Assembly: GCF_028372415.1 (NCBI RefSeq) | Contig: NC_092874.1 | Span: 335,810,651 to 335,874,650 of the forward strand | Origin: Notamacropus eugenii | Lineage: Eukaryota; Chordata; Mammalia; Diprotodontia; Macropodidae | Length of the DNA: 64,000 nt | Reading direction: 5' to 3' | In this document: one piece after another, positions 49,941 through 60,926 of the stretch | Layout of the letters: every line of letters begins with the position of its first letter | Numbering within the stretch: position 1 is the stretch's first letter | Position numbers and translations under genes: made by a program | Notes under the pieces: model-generated | Told to the model about the DNA's origin: nothing | What the model saw: the letters and a program-made list of their open reading frames with translations, nothing else | Databases searched by the model: none

Positions 49941-50428
49941 CCCGCAGTAGCTCGCCGCTGACTGTGGCGTCCGAGAATCCGGGACGGTTTCATTCCTGCG
50001 AGCTTCAGTCGCGGGGACGGCGGCAACGCTTGATCGGACACCGCGGCCGCCCGCAGCCTCGGGCCGGGAAAGCCCCCGGGCGCCGCGGCGGCGTAGGTGG
50101 GCCCCGCTTTGCCCGGCTGAGGGTGAGTTAGCCGCGGGTGTGAGGAGGGGCGGACGAGGCTTTCCCTTCCCCGGTCCTGGCCCCTCCAGGGGCCGCAGCC
50201 GACCGCCTGGCCCGGAACCCGGCCTCGGGGGCACCCGGGGCGCGAGGGACCCGGTTGGATGAGGACACCGAAGCCCCCGGAGGAAGCGGATGTGGTGAGG
50301 AGCGGGGGCCCAGAACCCCGGGGCCGCCACCGAGGGAGCCTGCGGCGCTCCCGGGTCCTCCCGGTGTTCTGGGCTGACTTCCTGCTTTCACTTCTGCTCC
50401 CTCATGCCCTTTCAGCATAACTGGAAAT
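49935..50428 (+). other. SMCR8: SMCR8 5'UTR, probably split by a short intron (50123-50415)
   Basis: A strong donor GG|GTGAGT at 50123 and a pyrimidine-rich acceptor 'cccttt-cag' ending at 50415 flank 293 bp. Exon sequence would resume 13 bp before the ATG. Human SMCR8 is usually drawn with two exons and none in the 5'UTR, as I recall, so this intron is an inference. Confidence 0.5.
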
Positions 50429-52800
50429 ATGATCAGCGCCCCTGACGTGGTGGCCTTCACCAAAGAGGAAGAGTACGAGGACGAGCCCTACCATGAGCCG
50501 GCGCTGCCGGAGGAGTACTCCGTGCCCCTCTTCCCCTTTGCCAGCCAGGGGGCCAACCCCTGGTCCAAGCTGTCGGGGGCCAAGTTCTCCCGGGACTTCA
50601 TCCTCATCTCGGAGTTCTCCGAGCAGGTGGGGCCGCAGCCCTTGCTGACCATCCCCGACGATACCAAAGTCTTTGGCACCTTCGATCTCAATTACTTCTC
50701 CCTCCGGATCATGTCTGTGGATTACCAGGCCTCCTTCGTGGGGCATCCGTCTGGCTGTGCCTACCCCAAGCTGAACTTCGTGGAGGACTCCAAGGTGGTC
50801 CTGGGGGATTCGAAGGAAGGAGCCTTTGCGTACGTGCATCATCTCACCCTTTATGACCTGGAGGCCAGGGGTTTCGTCAGGCCGTTTTGCATGGCCTATA
50901 TTTCCACTGATGAACTTAAAATCATGCAGCAGTTCCAAGAGCTCTCAGCTGAGTTCTCTAAGGCTTCAGAGTGCTTGAAGAAAGGCAATAGAAAGGCTTT
51001 TGCAAATGAACTTGAAAAGAAATTGAAAGACCTGGATTACACCAGGACTGTGCTGCACACGGAAACAGAGATCCAGAAAAAGGCTAGCGATAAATGGTTT
51101 TATTCCTCTCAGGCCATTGAGAAAGCCAACGAATTGGCCAGTGTGGAAAAATCCATTATTGAACACCAGGACTTGTTAAAGCAAATCAGATCTTATCCTC
51201 ACCGAAAACTGAAGGCATCTGATAGCTATCCGTGTGAGCCCGAGCGTGTCCAGGATCAATCAGCTGACCAGGCATCCACTACCTCTAACCCTGATGAGTC
51301 TGCTGAAAGAAATCTTTATAGGCGAAGAACCTCATATACCCCCAAGCTCATCAAGGCAAAGTCTGCTAAATGTTTTGACAAGAAGCTGAAAACCTTGGAA
51401 GAACTTTGTGACACTGAGTTTTTCACCCAGACCCTGGCTCAGTTGAATCACATTGAACATATGTTTAGAGGAGATTTATGCTACCTTTTGACCAGCCAGA
51501 TTGACAGAGCTCTTTTGAAACAGCAATGTGTAACTAACTTCCTCTTTGAAGACTTGGTCATTTTAGATGATAAAGTAGTAGAGAAACAGGATAATACACC
51601 CATAGAATATAGTCAGGACAAGCTGCACTCCAGATCTTTGGAAGACTGTCCAATTCCTAAAGTGTTAATTAATGTGGGATCTTTTAAGTCCAGTGTGGAG
51701 TCTGTACTTATCAAGATGGAGCAGGAAGTTGGAGATGAATTCAAAGAGTCTGAGGTGCCAGAATCTGGCATTTATGATCATCAGGAGAACTTGGATTACC
51801 TTGACATGGATATGAAAGGAAGCATCAGTAGTGGTGAAAGCATTGAGGTTTTGGGCACTGAAAAGTCTACTTCTGTTCTATCTAAGTCAGACAGTCAGGC
51901 AAGCTTGACTATCCCATTGAGCCCTCAGGTGGTCCGGAGCAAAGCAGTCAGCCGGAGGACTATCAGTGAGGACAGTATTGAGGTTCTTAGCACTTGTCCC
52001 TCAGAGGCCTTGATCCCTGATGACTTTAAGGCAAGTTACCCAAGTGCCATTAATGAAGAACCTTATGTGGAAGAGCCTTATGCAGAGGATGATGAAGGAG
52101 CTATTCACTTTAGTGCAAGTGTCAGCCAACAGGATCTTGGTGAGACAGAGGGCAGTTCAGAAAACATGTTAGCACAAACAGATTCTGCTTGTTGTATTGG
52201 AAAAGAGAGTTCAAGTCTTCTCATACCAAATTCTGACCAAACACAGAAACAGTTCGATGAAGATGGAGTGGTCAGTATTCCTCCACAGCGTTACAAGGAG
52301 AGGCAGCAGGGATTTCATGTGGACTTCTCAGTGGACAATATCAACTCTTCTTCCCAGGAGAATACAACAGAAGGCCTTTCTCCTTATGACCTGGACCCAA
52401 GCTGCCTGAGAAGCAGCAGGGATGTCAGTAAGATCAGCCTTAATGAGTATGGAGATTCCACCAGCTACATGAGCAGTGCAGCATCCACCAGTTCCGATAG
52501 GACTCCGTCTCCTGCCCATCACATTGGCCTCTTTTCAGAAAGGCATAAAAAAAAGGCTGGGCAGAATGCCTTAAAATTCATTAGGCAGTACCCCTTTGCA
52601 CACCCTGCAATTTATTCTCTGCTTAGTGGGAGGACTCTCATTGTGCTAGGGGAAGATGAAGCAATAGTGAAGAAGCTCGTAACAGCTCTGTCCATCTTTG
52701 TTCCCAACTATGGCAAATATGCCAAGCCTGTGAAACATTGGGTCTCTTCCCCTTTGCACATAATGGATTTTCAGAAGTGGAAACTTATTGGCTTGCAGAG
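50429..52800 (+). CDS. SMCR8: SMCR8 coding exon 1 (residues 1-790 and 2 nt)
   Basis: Long single exon ending LHIMDFQKWKLIGLQ plus AG, with donor gtaaat at 52801. The frame runs on only one more codon to a TAA in the intron, so the splice is required. Confidence 0.96.
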
Positions 52801-54874
52801 GTAAATGATTAGAGAGAGAACTTCTTCATAAGGTAGATAATGGGCATATATTCATTTGGTCTCCTAAGCAGGTCTCAAGACAGTAGACAGATAGCTGCCA
52901 GCTGAGTATAATTTTAAGGGCCTTGGCAAGGTCCCTTCCCTGAATCTCTGCCCCCCCTCCCCCCCATACCTTTCTCACCTGCTTGGCTGTTACCTAAAAT
53001 TCCTTTTATCAGGTGATCTAGCCTCTCATTCCATAGCTAATGCAGAGAACATGTTTAACCTAGTTGAAGTAATTACTTATAAGTACTTTAGCACACTGAT
53101 TACATGCCACCAATACTGCCAGTTATAAATATTTCTTATGTGTTCATTGCAGTAGAACTTCTATTTGGGAGTACTTTGTCAGCAGTTTTCAGGACAAGTT
53201 TGATTCAGACTTTTCATTATAGTATCTTTCTTCTGCCTCTTTCTCCCCTTCCCCCAAATTCGTGAAGTTTGACAACTTTATTGGCATGTATAACAAGCTT
53301 TAATATCAGGATCATGATATAAGACAGAAATGGAATATAAAGTACAAGAATCAGATATAGAGATACATGGGTGATAGTGTTTAGGTTTTCTCTAATTTTT
53401 TTCTGTCTTAACTATTAAAAAGACTTTTTTAGGAAAAACAACTTGAAGAAGGGTTTGAAAGAGTTTGCTAATAATAGCTTATCATAAGGGAGGGAAATTG
53501 TCAAAGAAAGGCAACTTGAAGAATTCCGAGGACCCCTAGGGAAGAAAGGTATGGGCTGTGATTATCAATGGGACAAGATGTTTATAGGATAAGAATAAGA
53601 AATGCTTAATCTGGAAATAAACCAGCTGTCTTGTGCGAGTTAAGACCTAGGTTTTAGTCCTAGCTTTTCTCCCAACTAACTGTGGGACTTTGGAAACGTT
53701 TATTCCAAATCAGAGCTTCAATTCACTCATCTACAAAATGGTATTCATACCTGCCTTTTTACTTCACAGTGATATTTTAAGGGCAAGAGGTTGTTTTATC
53801 ATGGAAGATGACTCATGGGGGAGACTTAGAATTGTGGAGGCAGGGAAGAGACACATGATGTAGAATGAGAGGGATGATCCTGGTACATTGTCCAGTGCCT
53901 GACATATGGTTGACACTTGCTAAGTGTTCATTGAATTTAATAAAATATTTTAGTCCTTGAATGCCATGATTCTAATTCTACCTTTGCAATCATTGAAGTA
54001 TTGAAGATTTCTTTGGGTAAGTGACTAAGGAAATTGGATGTACTCAGGTGATCAGTAGCATAAAGAACTATAGAATCTCAAAGGAGGAAAACATTGTGAG
54101 AGGTTACATTAGCCAGTACTTGCTCCCTGGATTGAGTAATCCAAAGTATTTAATAGCATGTCAGTAAAAACTTAAAAAACAACAACACCACTATTTACAT
54201 TTCTTATGTAAACAGCTCCTGTTTCTCTGCTCTATAAAACAATAATTTATAGAAGCTCTCTGCAAAGGTAAACTCTAGTTTCTGGAGAAACTTTTAAATC
54301 TAGAAAACAGTTTAGAGGAAAGAGGTCATTGAAGATGCCCAAATCACCTAATTTTCCTGTCTTGTCTTCTTGTATTCCTGAGTCTCACTGTCCTTACTAA
54401 CCTTTGCCCATCTATTTCAGAGTGGTTTCTCCAGCTGGTGTCAACACCCTCCATTCCCTGAACCGATACAGCCGTTACACTAGCATCCTAGATCTGGACA
54501 ACAAAACACTGCGGTGCCCACTCTACCGAGGCACTTTGGTGCCCCGCCTGGCAGATCACCGAACCCAGATCAAACGGGGGAGCACATACTACATGCATGT
54601 GCAGAGCGTCCTAACCCAGCTATGCTCTAAGGCCTTTCTCTACGCTTTCTGTCATCACCTACACTTGCCCATCAATGAGAAGGAGACAGAGCAGTCTGTG
54701 GTAGGCCGACAGGTGAACTTCTTGAAGCTGCACCTGGGCCTGGTGAATGAGGATGTCAAAGTGGTGCAATATTTGGCTGAGCTGCTCAAGCTGCAATACA
54801 TCCAAGAGCCTGTCAGGCCCAATCCCTCAATGCTCAGGTTTGACTATGTTCCCAGCTTTTTGTACAAAATCTAG
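50429..54874 (+). CDS. SMCR8: SMCR8, complete, two coding exons (941 aa)
   Basis: DENN-family partner of C9orf72 and WDR41. The complex acts in autophagy, lysosome and mTORC1 control and as a GTPase-activating protein for small GTPases. Exon 1 is 50429-52800, exon 2 is 54421-54874, joined at GLQR-VVSPAG in frame; total 2826 nt. Human SMCR8 is about 937 aa. Seen: longin-like N-terminal domain (about 45-220; FSRDFILISEFSEQVGPQPL), Arg147 in LEARGFVRPF at the same number as the human catalytic arginine, a long acidic Ser-rich linker (about 320-700), and a DENN C-terminus ending MLRFDYVPSFLYKI. ATG chosen because MISAPDVVAFTKEEEY matches the known N-terminus. Shares its promoter with TOP3A. Confidence 0.97.
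52801..54420 (+). other. SMCR8 intron between coding exons
   Basis: 1.6 kb. Contains a MIR-like SINE at about 53640-53790 ('ttttagtcctagcttttctc', 'cactcatctacaaaatggta') and an L2/SINE-type tail at 53880-53945 ('tgtccagtgcctgacatatg'). Nothing else recognised. Confidence 0.7.
54421..54874 (+). CDS. SMCR8: SMCR8 coding exon 2 (last 150 residues)
   Basis: Acceptor 'tctatttcag' ends at 54420. Encodes VVSPAGVNTLHSLNRYSRYT, SILDLDNKTLRCPLYRGTLV, LGLVNEDVKVVQYLAELLKL and stops with TAG at 54872-54874. Confidence 0.96.
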
Positions 54875-57800
54875 GCCTGTTCCCAGCTGTTTCCCAGGTA
54901 TGTTTCCCAGAAACATACATGACTTAGGGTCCGAGGGTGCAATGGGGATGACCAAACATTTGCCTGAGTTTGACTTTATATTTCTGCTATTCATTGGAAA
55001 AGAAAATTAGATGGTGAAAAATGTTAGTAGCATCAGGGCTTCTCCAGCTGGGGAAATGCAGGTGTCTAAAAGGTTCCTGACACTCAGGAACCAAGTATGG
55101 GATATTTTTCACAGCCGAGCTTTCCTTGAAGATGTTTTAAGAGGGCAGTCAGCTACCATTAGGTTCTTTGTTGTGTCAGTTGTTTGTTATGGTCAGGCTC
55201 CTAGATTCCAAGTAGCTCTTCATTTTACAGCAATGGGGGCAAGGGTCCTTTAAAGTCAAAATGCCCCTTGATATTGCAAAAACTCACTATAAGCTACATC
55301 AGGACTACATATCTCTAGGCATCATAGAAAACCCAAAAGGAACCCCATCAAACCATCATCACACTGAGGGGCAAAATAAGCAGGGAAATCAACCTAACTA
55401 TGGCAAATAGAAGCTTAATGTATTAATTTGCACATTAGTGATTTCTCATTAACAGCTCAGGTAATTGGCAGTGGCCCTGTAATTATCTGACATCACTGGA
55501 GCCTGTTGTATTTAAAGGAGGTATTTAACTGTAGTCCCCAGAAACTGATTGGTCCTTGACCACTGAGATGGAAAGAGTGAAAGCACAGCAGCTGCCATTT
55601 TGAAAGCACCTACAGACGGGGTAGTTTGAGGAAATGTCTCAAGCAGTCTTCGCTGAGTGGTGATGAATGTGTGTTAGAACCTTCAGTTGTTTGTCGTGCC
55701 CACAGAGAAATTCATCTGTGCCTTGTCTGCCTGTTTCATTATTAAATTTTAATGGAGGTGGGGGGGGAGTAGGGGAGATATTCCCAGACTTTTTGAGCTT
55801 CCATCTGCAGTGTGTCAGCAGAAATGATTGGAAGATAATGATTTGAATGATTCCAGGACAACCAAGAGTAAGGCAGAGGGCATAGAAGGGGTGGGGCCAA
55901 AGTTACCAGTTTGACCAGTACCATCAAGCCACTGATTGGCAATTAACATGGTTTTGTTCTGCTGTCTTCTCTCTGATCATGATCTAGTTGGCTGTCATGG
56001 CAAAGCTCTGGGGAAGTGTTAAAACTACAGATCACCACTTTCAACTCCAAATCCTTTTATCCATCAAGCCTTCACAACTTCTTTACTGCCTCTGAGAGGG
56101 TGGGATTTACTAGCTGAACTAAGGGCTGTGGTTCATTTCATGTGACTAGCAGGTTTCTTGTGTTCTAAAATTCCCTGAATTAATTTTGGTCAGATTGAAG
56201 AAACATTTGGAAAATGGACTTAGACTAGCCCATCCTTTGATGATGGTGATGGGTTGGAGAGGATAGTGCCTACCTCTTGACCTTTTTCTGTTCTCATAGT
56301 GTGTCCTCTATCTCCACAAGGGATTTATAGGTAATTTTTTAATAGGTGATGGGGAAGATTGCATTTAATCTCAAGACTAGATATCACTCTTGGCTTTCAT
56401 CTTCACTCATTCACATCTGCCACCAGAATATGGAGACTAGTGTTTTCTTGCAACTTTTAAATTTTAAATATTTTCAAAGAATGCTGTTTTTATTTCGAGC
56501 CATGAGGTTTTACTGTTTTTAATTTATTCCACAAAAAATGTAATTATAGATGTGAAGCAACCCTGAATTCTGCACTTGAATGTGGTGTTGCCATTGAGCC
56601 AATGTCAGTGGAAGATTCTAAGGTAGTATATTTGTGTTTTCCTGTTGTGTTTCCAAACTTTTCAAGTTTGATGTACTGTTCCTAGTGTCCTAACCCAAAA
56701 GTGTTTCTTTGAAGCCAGACCTCATTCTGCTACTGCCCCTTTCCATGAACGGGGGTATGTATCATGTCCCGTATGCTCTGCAACTCCCAAAGGGAATGTG
56801 GAGAAGGAATTTATTTTTGTATTTTTTTCTCTCCTCCACTAGCTGTTCAGCTTAAGAGAGGGAAAGGACAACCATGCCCTCTCCCTTCCCATTTTCCCAT
56901 GTAATTAATATTGCTTGTCAAAATGATGAACCTGGGGACTTTTTCCACAATGGAGCAGCTTGGATTTCTTTGGGTTTTTTCTTTCTTTCACACATTTCCA
57001 TAGCAAAAAACATAGGGAAAGAGTTTCCGGGTGCCTTTGAAATGTCAGGCATAAATCTTATTCATAACATAGACTTATTTGGAAAGTCTTGCCTCTCAAA
57101 TCTGTCAAACACTTGTGTATCTTAGCTGGGTGGTCAAACAGTGCTTTTGCATCCACTAAGGAGGCAGCTGCAGTTTCTCTTTAAAGGAAAAGATTGGTGA
57201 AAGACCAGAAAAGTATCATCAGAACTGCCACTGCTATTTGGATTTTAAGCTTTCCACTGCAGGACTCCCTCAATGCAAAAGGTAATAGTGATAAATAATT
57301 GCTTTAGCTAGAAAATAGGTAAAGGCAGCAGATCCATTTCTGGTGTGTGATGCATCTGGCTTAAGTCATTTACTGTGGTGGTTTTTGAATAGAGTAGGTT
57401 GGGGAGTAGGAGTGGAGAAAGGAACTCTTTCCCAATCTTGACCCCAATGGCATTTTGGACGGTGTTACCAAAATTGTAGACAGTAAGGTATGAAAATCCA
57501 TGACAATGAATAGGACAGCCTTTTTCCTATATGAATTTGATTGCAGCTCATGACTCTGAAAGACTCTCAAAAAAAACTTGACAAAAGTCATCGTTAAGAA
57601 AGGTGGACTGACAAGTTTTTGAGCTGTATTTCAAATGGAAAATAATTTGGGGGAGTATGAATTCCAAAAATATTATTCAGTAAAAGAATTTCATTTTCAG
57701 CAGATTTTGAAAAAATTACCAGGGGTTGTTTGCAACTTTGGGTATAAGTCTTTAAAAATCCCCACAAAATGGAATTATCTTAAATGCACTCAATGGTAAG

Positions 57801-59880
57801 ACCTGTGGTAAGACTTTTTTTTTTTCCCACAAAGTTGAATCTAATTATTACACATTTTTTTTAATTGGGGAAGGGCAGGGATGTAAGAGTCGGATACTCA
57901 GATAAAATGCTTAACATTTTCCTTCAAAGTTTTTCCCCCTTGTAATCAGCACAATAAATATCATAGAAAACATTTAAAAACAAAACTCAAACTTGGGTAA
58001 TTAATCACATCCCAGAAAGTAGGTCACATTAGCCCTACCTTTTAATCTTTGTTGTTGTCGCCACCATGATTTGTTTTCAGGTAACAGATAAAGCTTTTGT
58101 TTTTAAGTTTGAGGTTTAAATCTTCAGTATTTTCTGTTTTCTACCACCTTTTGAGAGGAAATCAACTAAGTCAAGAATTAGGTGATGTAAACCTGATTAT
58201 CAGACTTGTTAAGGATTTACAGGTACATGTTTTAAAATCCCTGTTTAGAAAATTAAAAGGCATGTATAAAGCCATATTAATCTCCTATCTCCAACTTCAT
58301 CGCTTCTCCAAGCCAAGTGTTCCCCTTCTGGAGTTGGAGATTTTCATTTTTACATAAATGTTGCCAGGAAAAATTGGGTGGTTTCACATATTTCTCAATT
58401 TTAAAAATTAGTCTCCAGTCAACCTAATTGGAACATGTAATTTTCCAAGCATACTTTTTATTTCTATTTATGTATATGGACAAATCTTTATTTGGAGTAT
58501 ACTAGAGTATAATTCAAACCTAAATGAATAACCTGACCCCATTTGAAGACCGTAGAGGGGGCCAGTGGTTTTTAATATGCTTGCCAGGGCTGCTAAGGTT
58601 CTTTGAAGTGTCCTCTAAGGAAAAATGATTGCTTGCTTTTGAACAGTCTGGTTTTCTGTCAATACCAAGAGCATGTATCCTCCCAGCAAACCCTCAGTGT
58701 TGCATGTCAGGTCATAGTCCCTAGTGTTACCTTTGTGGTGTCTGTCAGTGCAACAACTGGGCACACCTTCTCAGACTAATTGAATTCATCAGAGCAGCCT
58801 TTGGAAGAGTCAAAAAAGGGTTGAGGTCAAGTCGTTTTTCTCAAGTTTGCCTCCCTAAGAATTCAGAAAGGATGTCTTGATATGTGCTTTAAATCAAACT
58901 TTTCTGGCTTTCCCCCAAAATTGTACTTTGTATTAGGAAATAGGAGAACTTATTACACAGGCAAAAAGAGGGAGGCAACAGGGTTTTCTTTACTCCTAAA
59001 TTGGGACATAATACAACAACTGAAATTTCCAGCACCTTAAGCTGTCTCTGTCTCTGCTTTGAGAAGCTTGTGGTCTTGACTCAGTGAGTCTGTTATGCTT
59101 CTGGTAAGGGAAGGCAGTCTAGTTAAAGGAAGTTAAAGGTTCATGAGTACCTCAAGACCAAGTAACTAGTCCTGTTGGGTTTGTTCCCTTACTCAAGTGA
59201 AAGAAATGAACTCTTCCAAAGCAGTAGTGCTGTCAACCTCAGTCCTGTAAAGAATATGTTCATCACTTTAGGGAGAGGGAGCAGTTCACTGCCGTTGTAT
59301 GTGTGCATGCACTTTAGACCACTGTACAAAAGTCACTACTGATGCCAGATCCCAGATGGAAGCACAGATGGGAAAACTGGTGAATCAAGTCAATCAAGTC
59401 ATCCACAGGGTGATGGGCTGATTGATGTGAGAAGGCAGAGGTACAGGGTACAGTCTCCCTGACAATTCCAACACTGAGGAATTGGGAATATTGATTGGGT
59501 CAAGATAAATACTGCCTTTCAGGTTGCAGTGAGGAACATGGGCTGTGATGAATTCTCACTTATTTTAAAGAAAAACTATTTTATTATTGCATGTTCACTT
59601 GTTTGTAAGTTATGTGTACACATTGTGTAAGCAGTAGTTTTAAACAAGTGCCCAATGGAAGTAGTATACTTGGCATGTCTGTAATATCATTTTAGAGGTG
59701 TTGCTGCACAAGTATGAGTTAATGCCAAATGAATAGTATGAGAAATGTACTGTAAAAAATTAATTTATTTGAGTTCAGATATTTTTGAAATACAAATTTG
59801 GTTGTATTTTTAAAGCTATAATTCTTGTCACATTCTGTGGTTAATTTTATTGTGCTTATTAAAAAGTGGTCATTACTGTT
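54875..59880 (+). other. SMCR8: SMCR8 long 3'UTR
   Basis: About 5 kb of unique, moderately AT-rich sequence with few repeats, unlike the introns around it; this fits a conserved long 3'UTR. ATTAAA at 59858-59863 with a U/GU-rich stretch after it is the best distal end. AATAAA near 57953 could give a shorter form. Chance open frames (58097-58357 and others) are ignored. The end position is inferred. Confidence 0.6.
59858..59863 (+). terminator. SMCR8: Candidate distal SMCR8 polyadenylation signal ATTAAA
   Basis: Lies in an AT-rich run, followed within 30 bp by 'cattactgttttgc' and U-rich sequence. The complementary strand has AATAAA at 59846-59851, which could serve SHMT1. Confidence 0.5.
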
Positions 59881-60753
59881 TTGCACTCAGCTGTTTGAAA
59901 GATAGTTTCTTTGGGAAGGCACCAGCTTCAGGTACCCTGAGTGTAGAGATTAGACCAATGTCTGGCACTGGAATAGAAAGCTGTCATTGCCAAGTACCAC
60001 AATCTGTCCCCGTAGAAACAAGGGTCACCCTTGCACCTTCCCCTCCAAAGCTCCAAGGATTAAAGACACCATTTACTTGGAGCGCCTGCATAATACTGTA
60101 ACAGACACAAAACTTGTTAGGCTTGTAATTTTATGCTCAGCTGAAGCTTCATAATAATTTTCTCTCCAACTAAACTGGACATGATTCAGCTCTCCTGGCA
60201 TTCTACTGAACAACATGATACTGAGATTGAATAACTTTTACAAGCTATTAATGTGGGTGTTTTCTGAGCTGCCGCAATAAGTCACAAGCCAGCCAGCTGA
60301 CCACTGCAGAGAAGGTTAAGTAAAATTATTTAAGTAATACTTTAAAATTATGTCACTGTTCATTTGGATAAAGGCCAAAAGGCTATTCCGATCTTATACA
60401 AAAATTAGGTAATTAAGATTCATAATAAATTCACTAATTCATAAAGTATACCCCCAAAAGACCCATAATGAACTTTTAAAACTGAGAATTGTGATTTGGA
60501 GGAGTACATGACCAAGTCCTCAGTGACTGCCAAATGGTAATTTTTTCAATATAGGGATGTTAGAAACACTCACTAAAAAGCCCCACCTCCCACCATAAAA
60601 AAGTCGAACCTTCTTTTCCCCTTAGCCACCCTCCCAATTATACATTCTCCTTTCCTTTTTTTAAAAGGGGGATTTTGGCACTTAAGCTTTCAGGCTTAAT
60701 ATTTCCAATCTGGCTCTGAAACTCAGAGACTGTTGGCAGTGTTCAGTGTCATT
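59880..60753 (-). other. SHMT1: SHMT1 3'UTR, probably most of this interval
   Basis: Follows the SHMT1 stop on the minus strand. I see no canonical AATAAA on minus between 60753 and 59860. The first is TTTATT on plus at 59846-59851, which would give a 3'UTR of about 0.9 kb. This makes the SMCR8 and SHMT1 transcripts nearly touch or overlap. Confidence 0.45.
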
Positions 60754-60926
60754 TTAAAAATCAGGGATCCCAGGCAGGGGAAAAACAGCTGCAAAGCTCT
60801 CCACTTTTTCTCTGATGGTCTTGATAATATCCTGATAATTCGCATCCCCCAAAAGTTTCTCCTTGAATTCTTTCATGGTGGCCTGGGGACCGAGGTCTTT
60901 CTGAATCTGCACAGTCAGCTCTATTC
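60754..60926 (-). CDS. SHMT1: SHMT1 last coding exon
   Basis: Encodes [20 protein letters not shown] then [20 protein letters not shown] and [17 protein letters not shown], stop TAA at 60754-60756. Acceptor 'tttctgcag'. Confidence 0.95.

Larger units (their letters stand above)
48600..50400. promoter_or_regulatory. CpG-island bidirectional promoter of TOP3A (-) and SMCR8 (+)
   Basis: GC- and CpG-dense sequence covers TOP3A exon 1, the 1.4 kb between the two start codons and the SMCR8 5'UTR. No TATA box lies at a useful place. The middle (49341-49727) is a tandem array of ZNF143-like sites. SMCR8-side sites are ETS-like CTTCCGG (49887-49893), an E-box in GTCATGTGAT (49917-49926) and YY1-type AAGATGGCGGC (49930-49940). 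Start sites are inferred: SMCR8 near the YY1 site, TOP3A between about 49060 and 49340. Confidence 0.85.

Noticed and set aside
49740-50330. 196-residue minus-strand open frame
   Set aside because: Lies in the CpG-island promoter and SMCR8 5'UTR; long only because stop codons are rare in GC-rich DNA.
58097-58357. 86-residue open frame in the SMCR8 3'UTR
   Set aside because: AT-rich 3'UTR sequence, no start context or domain.
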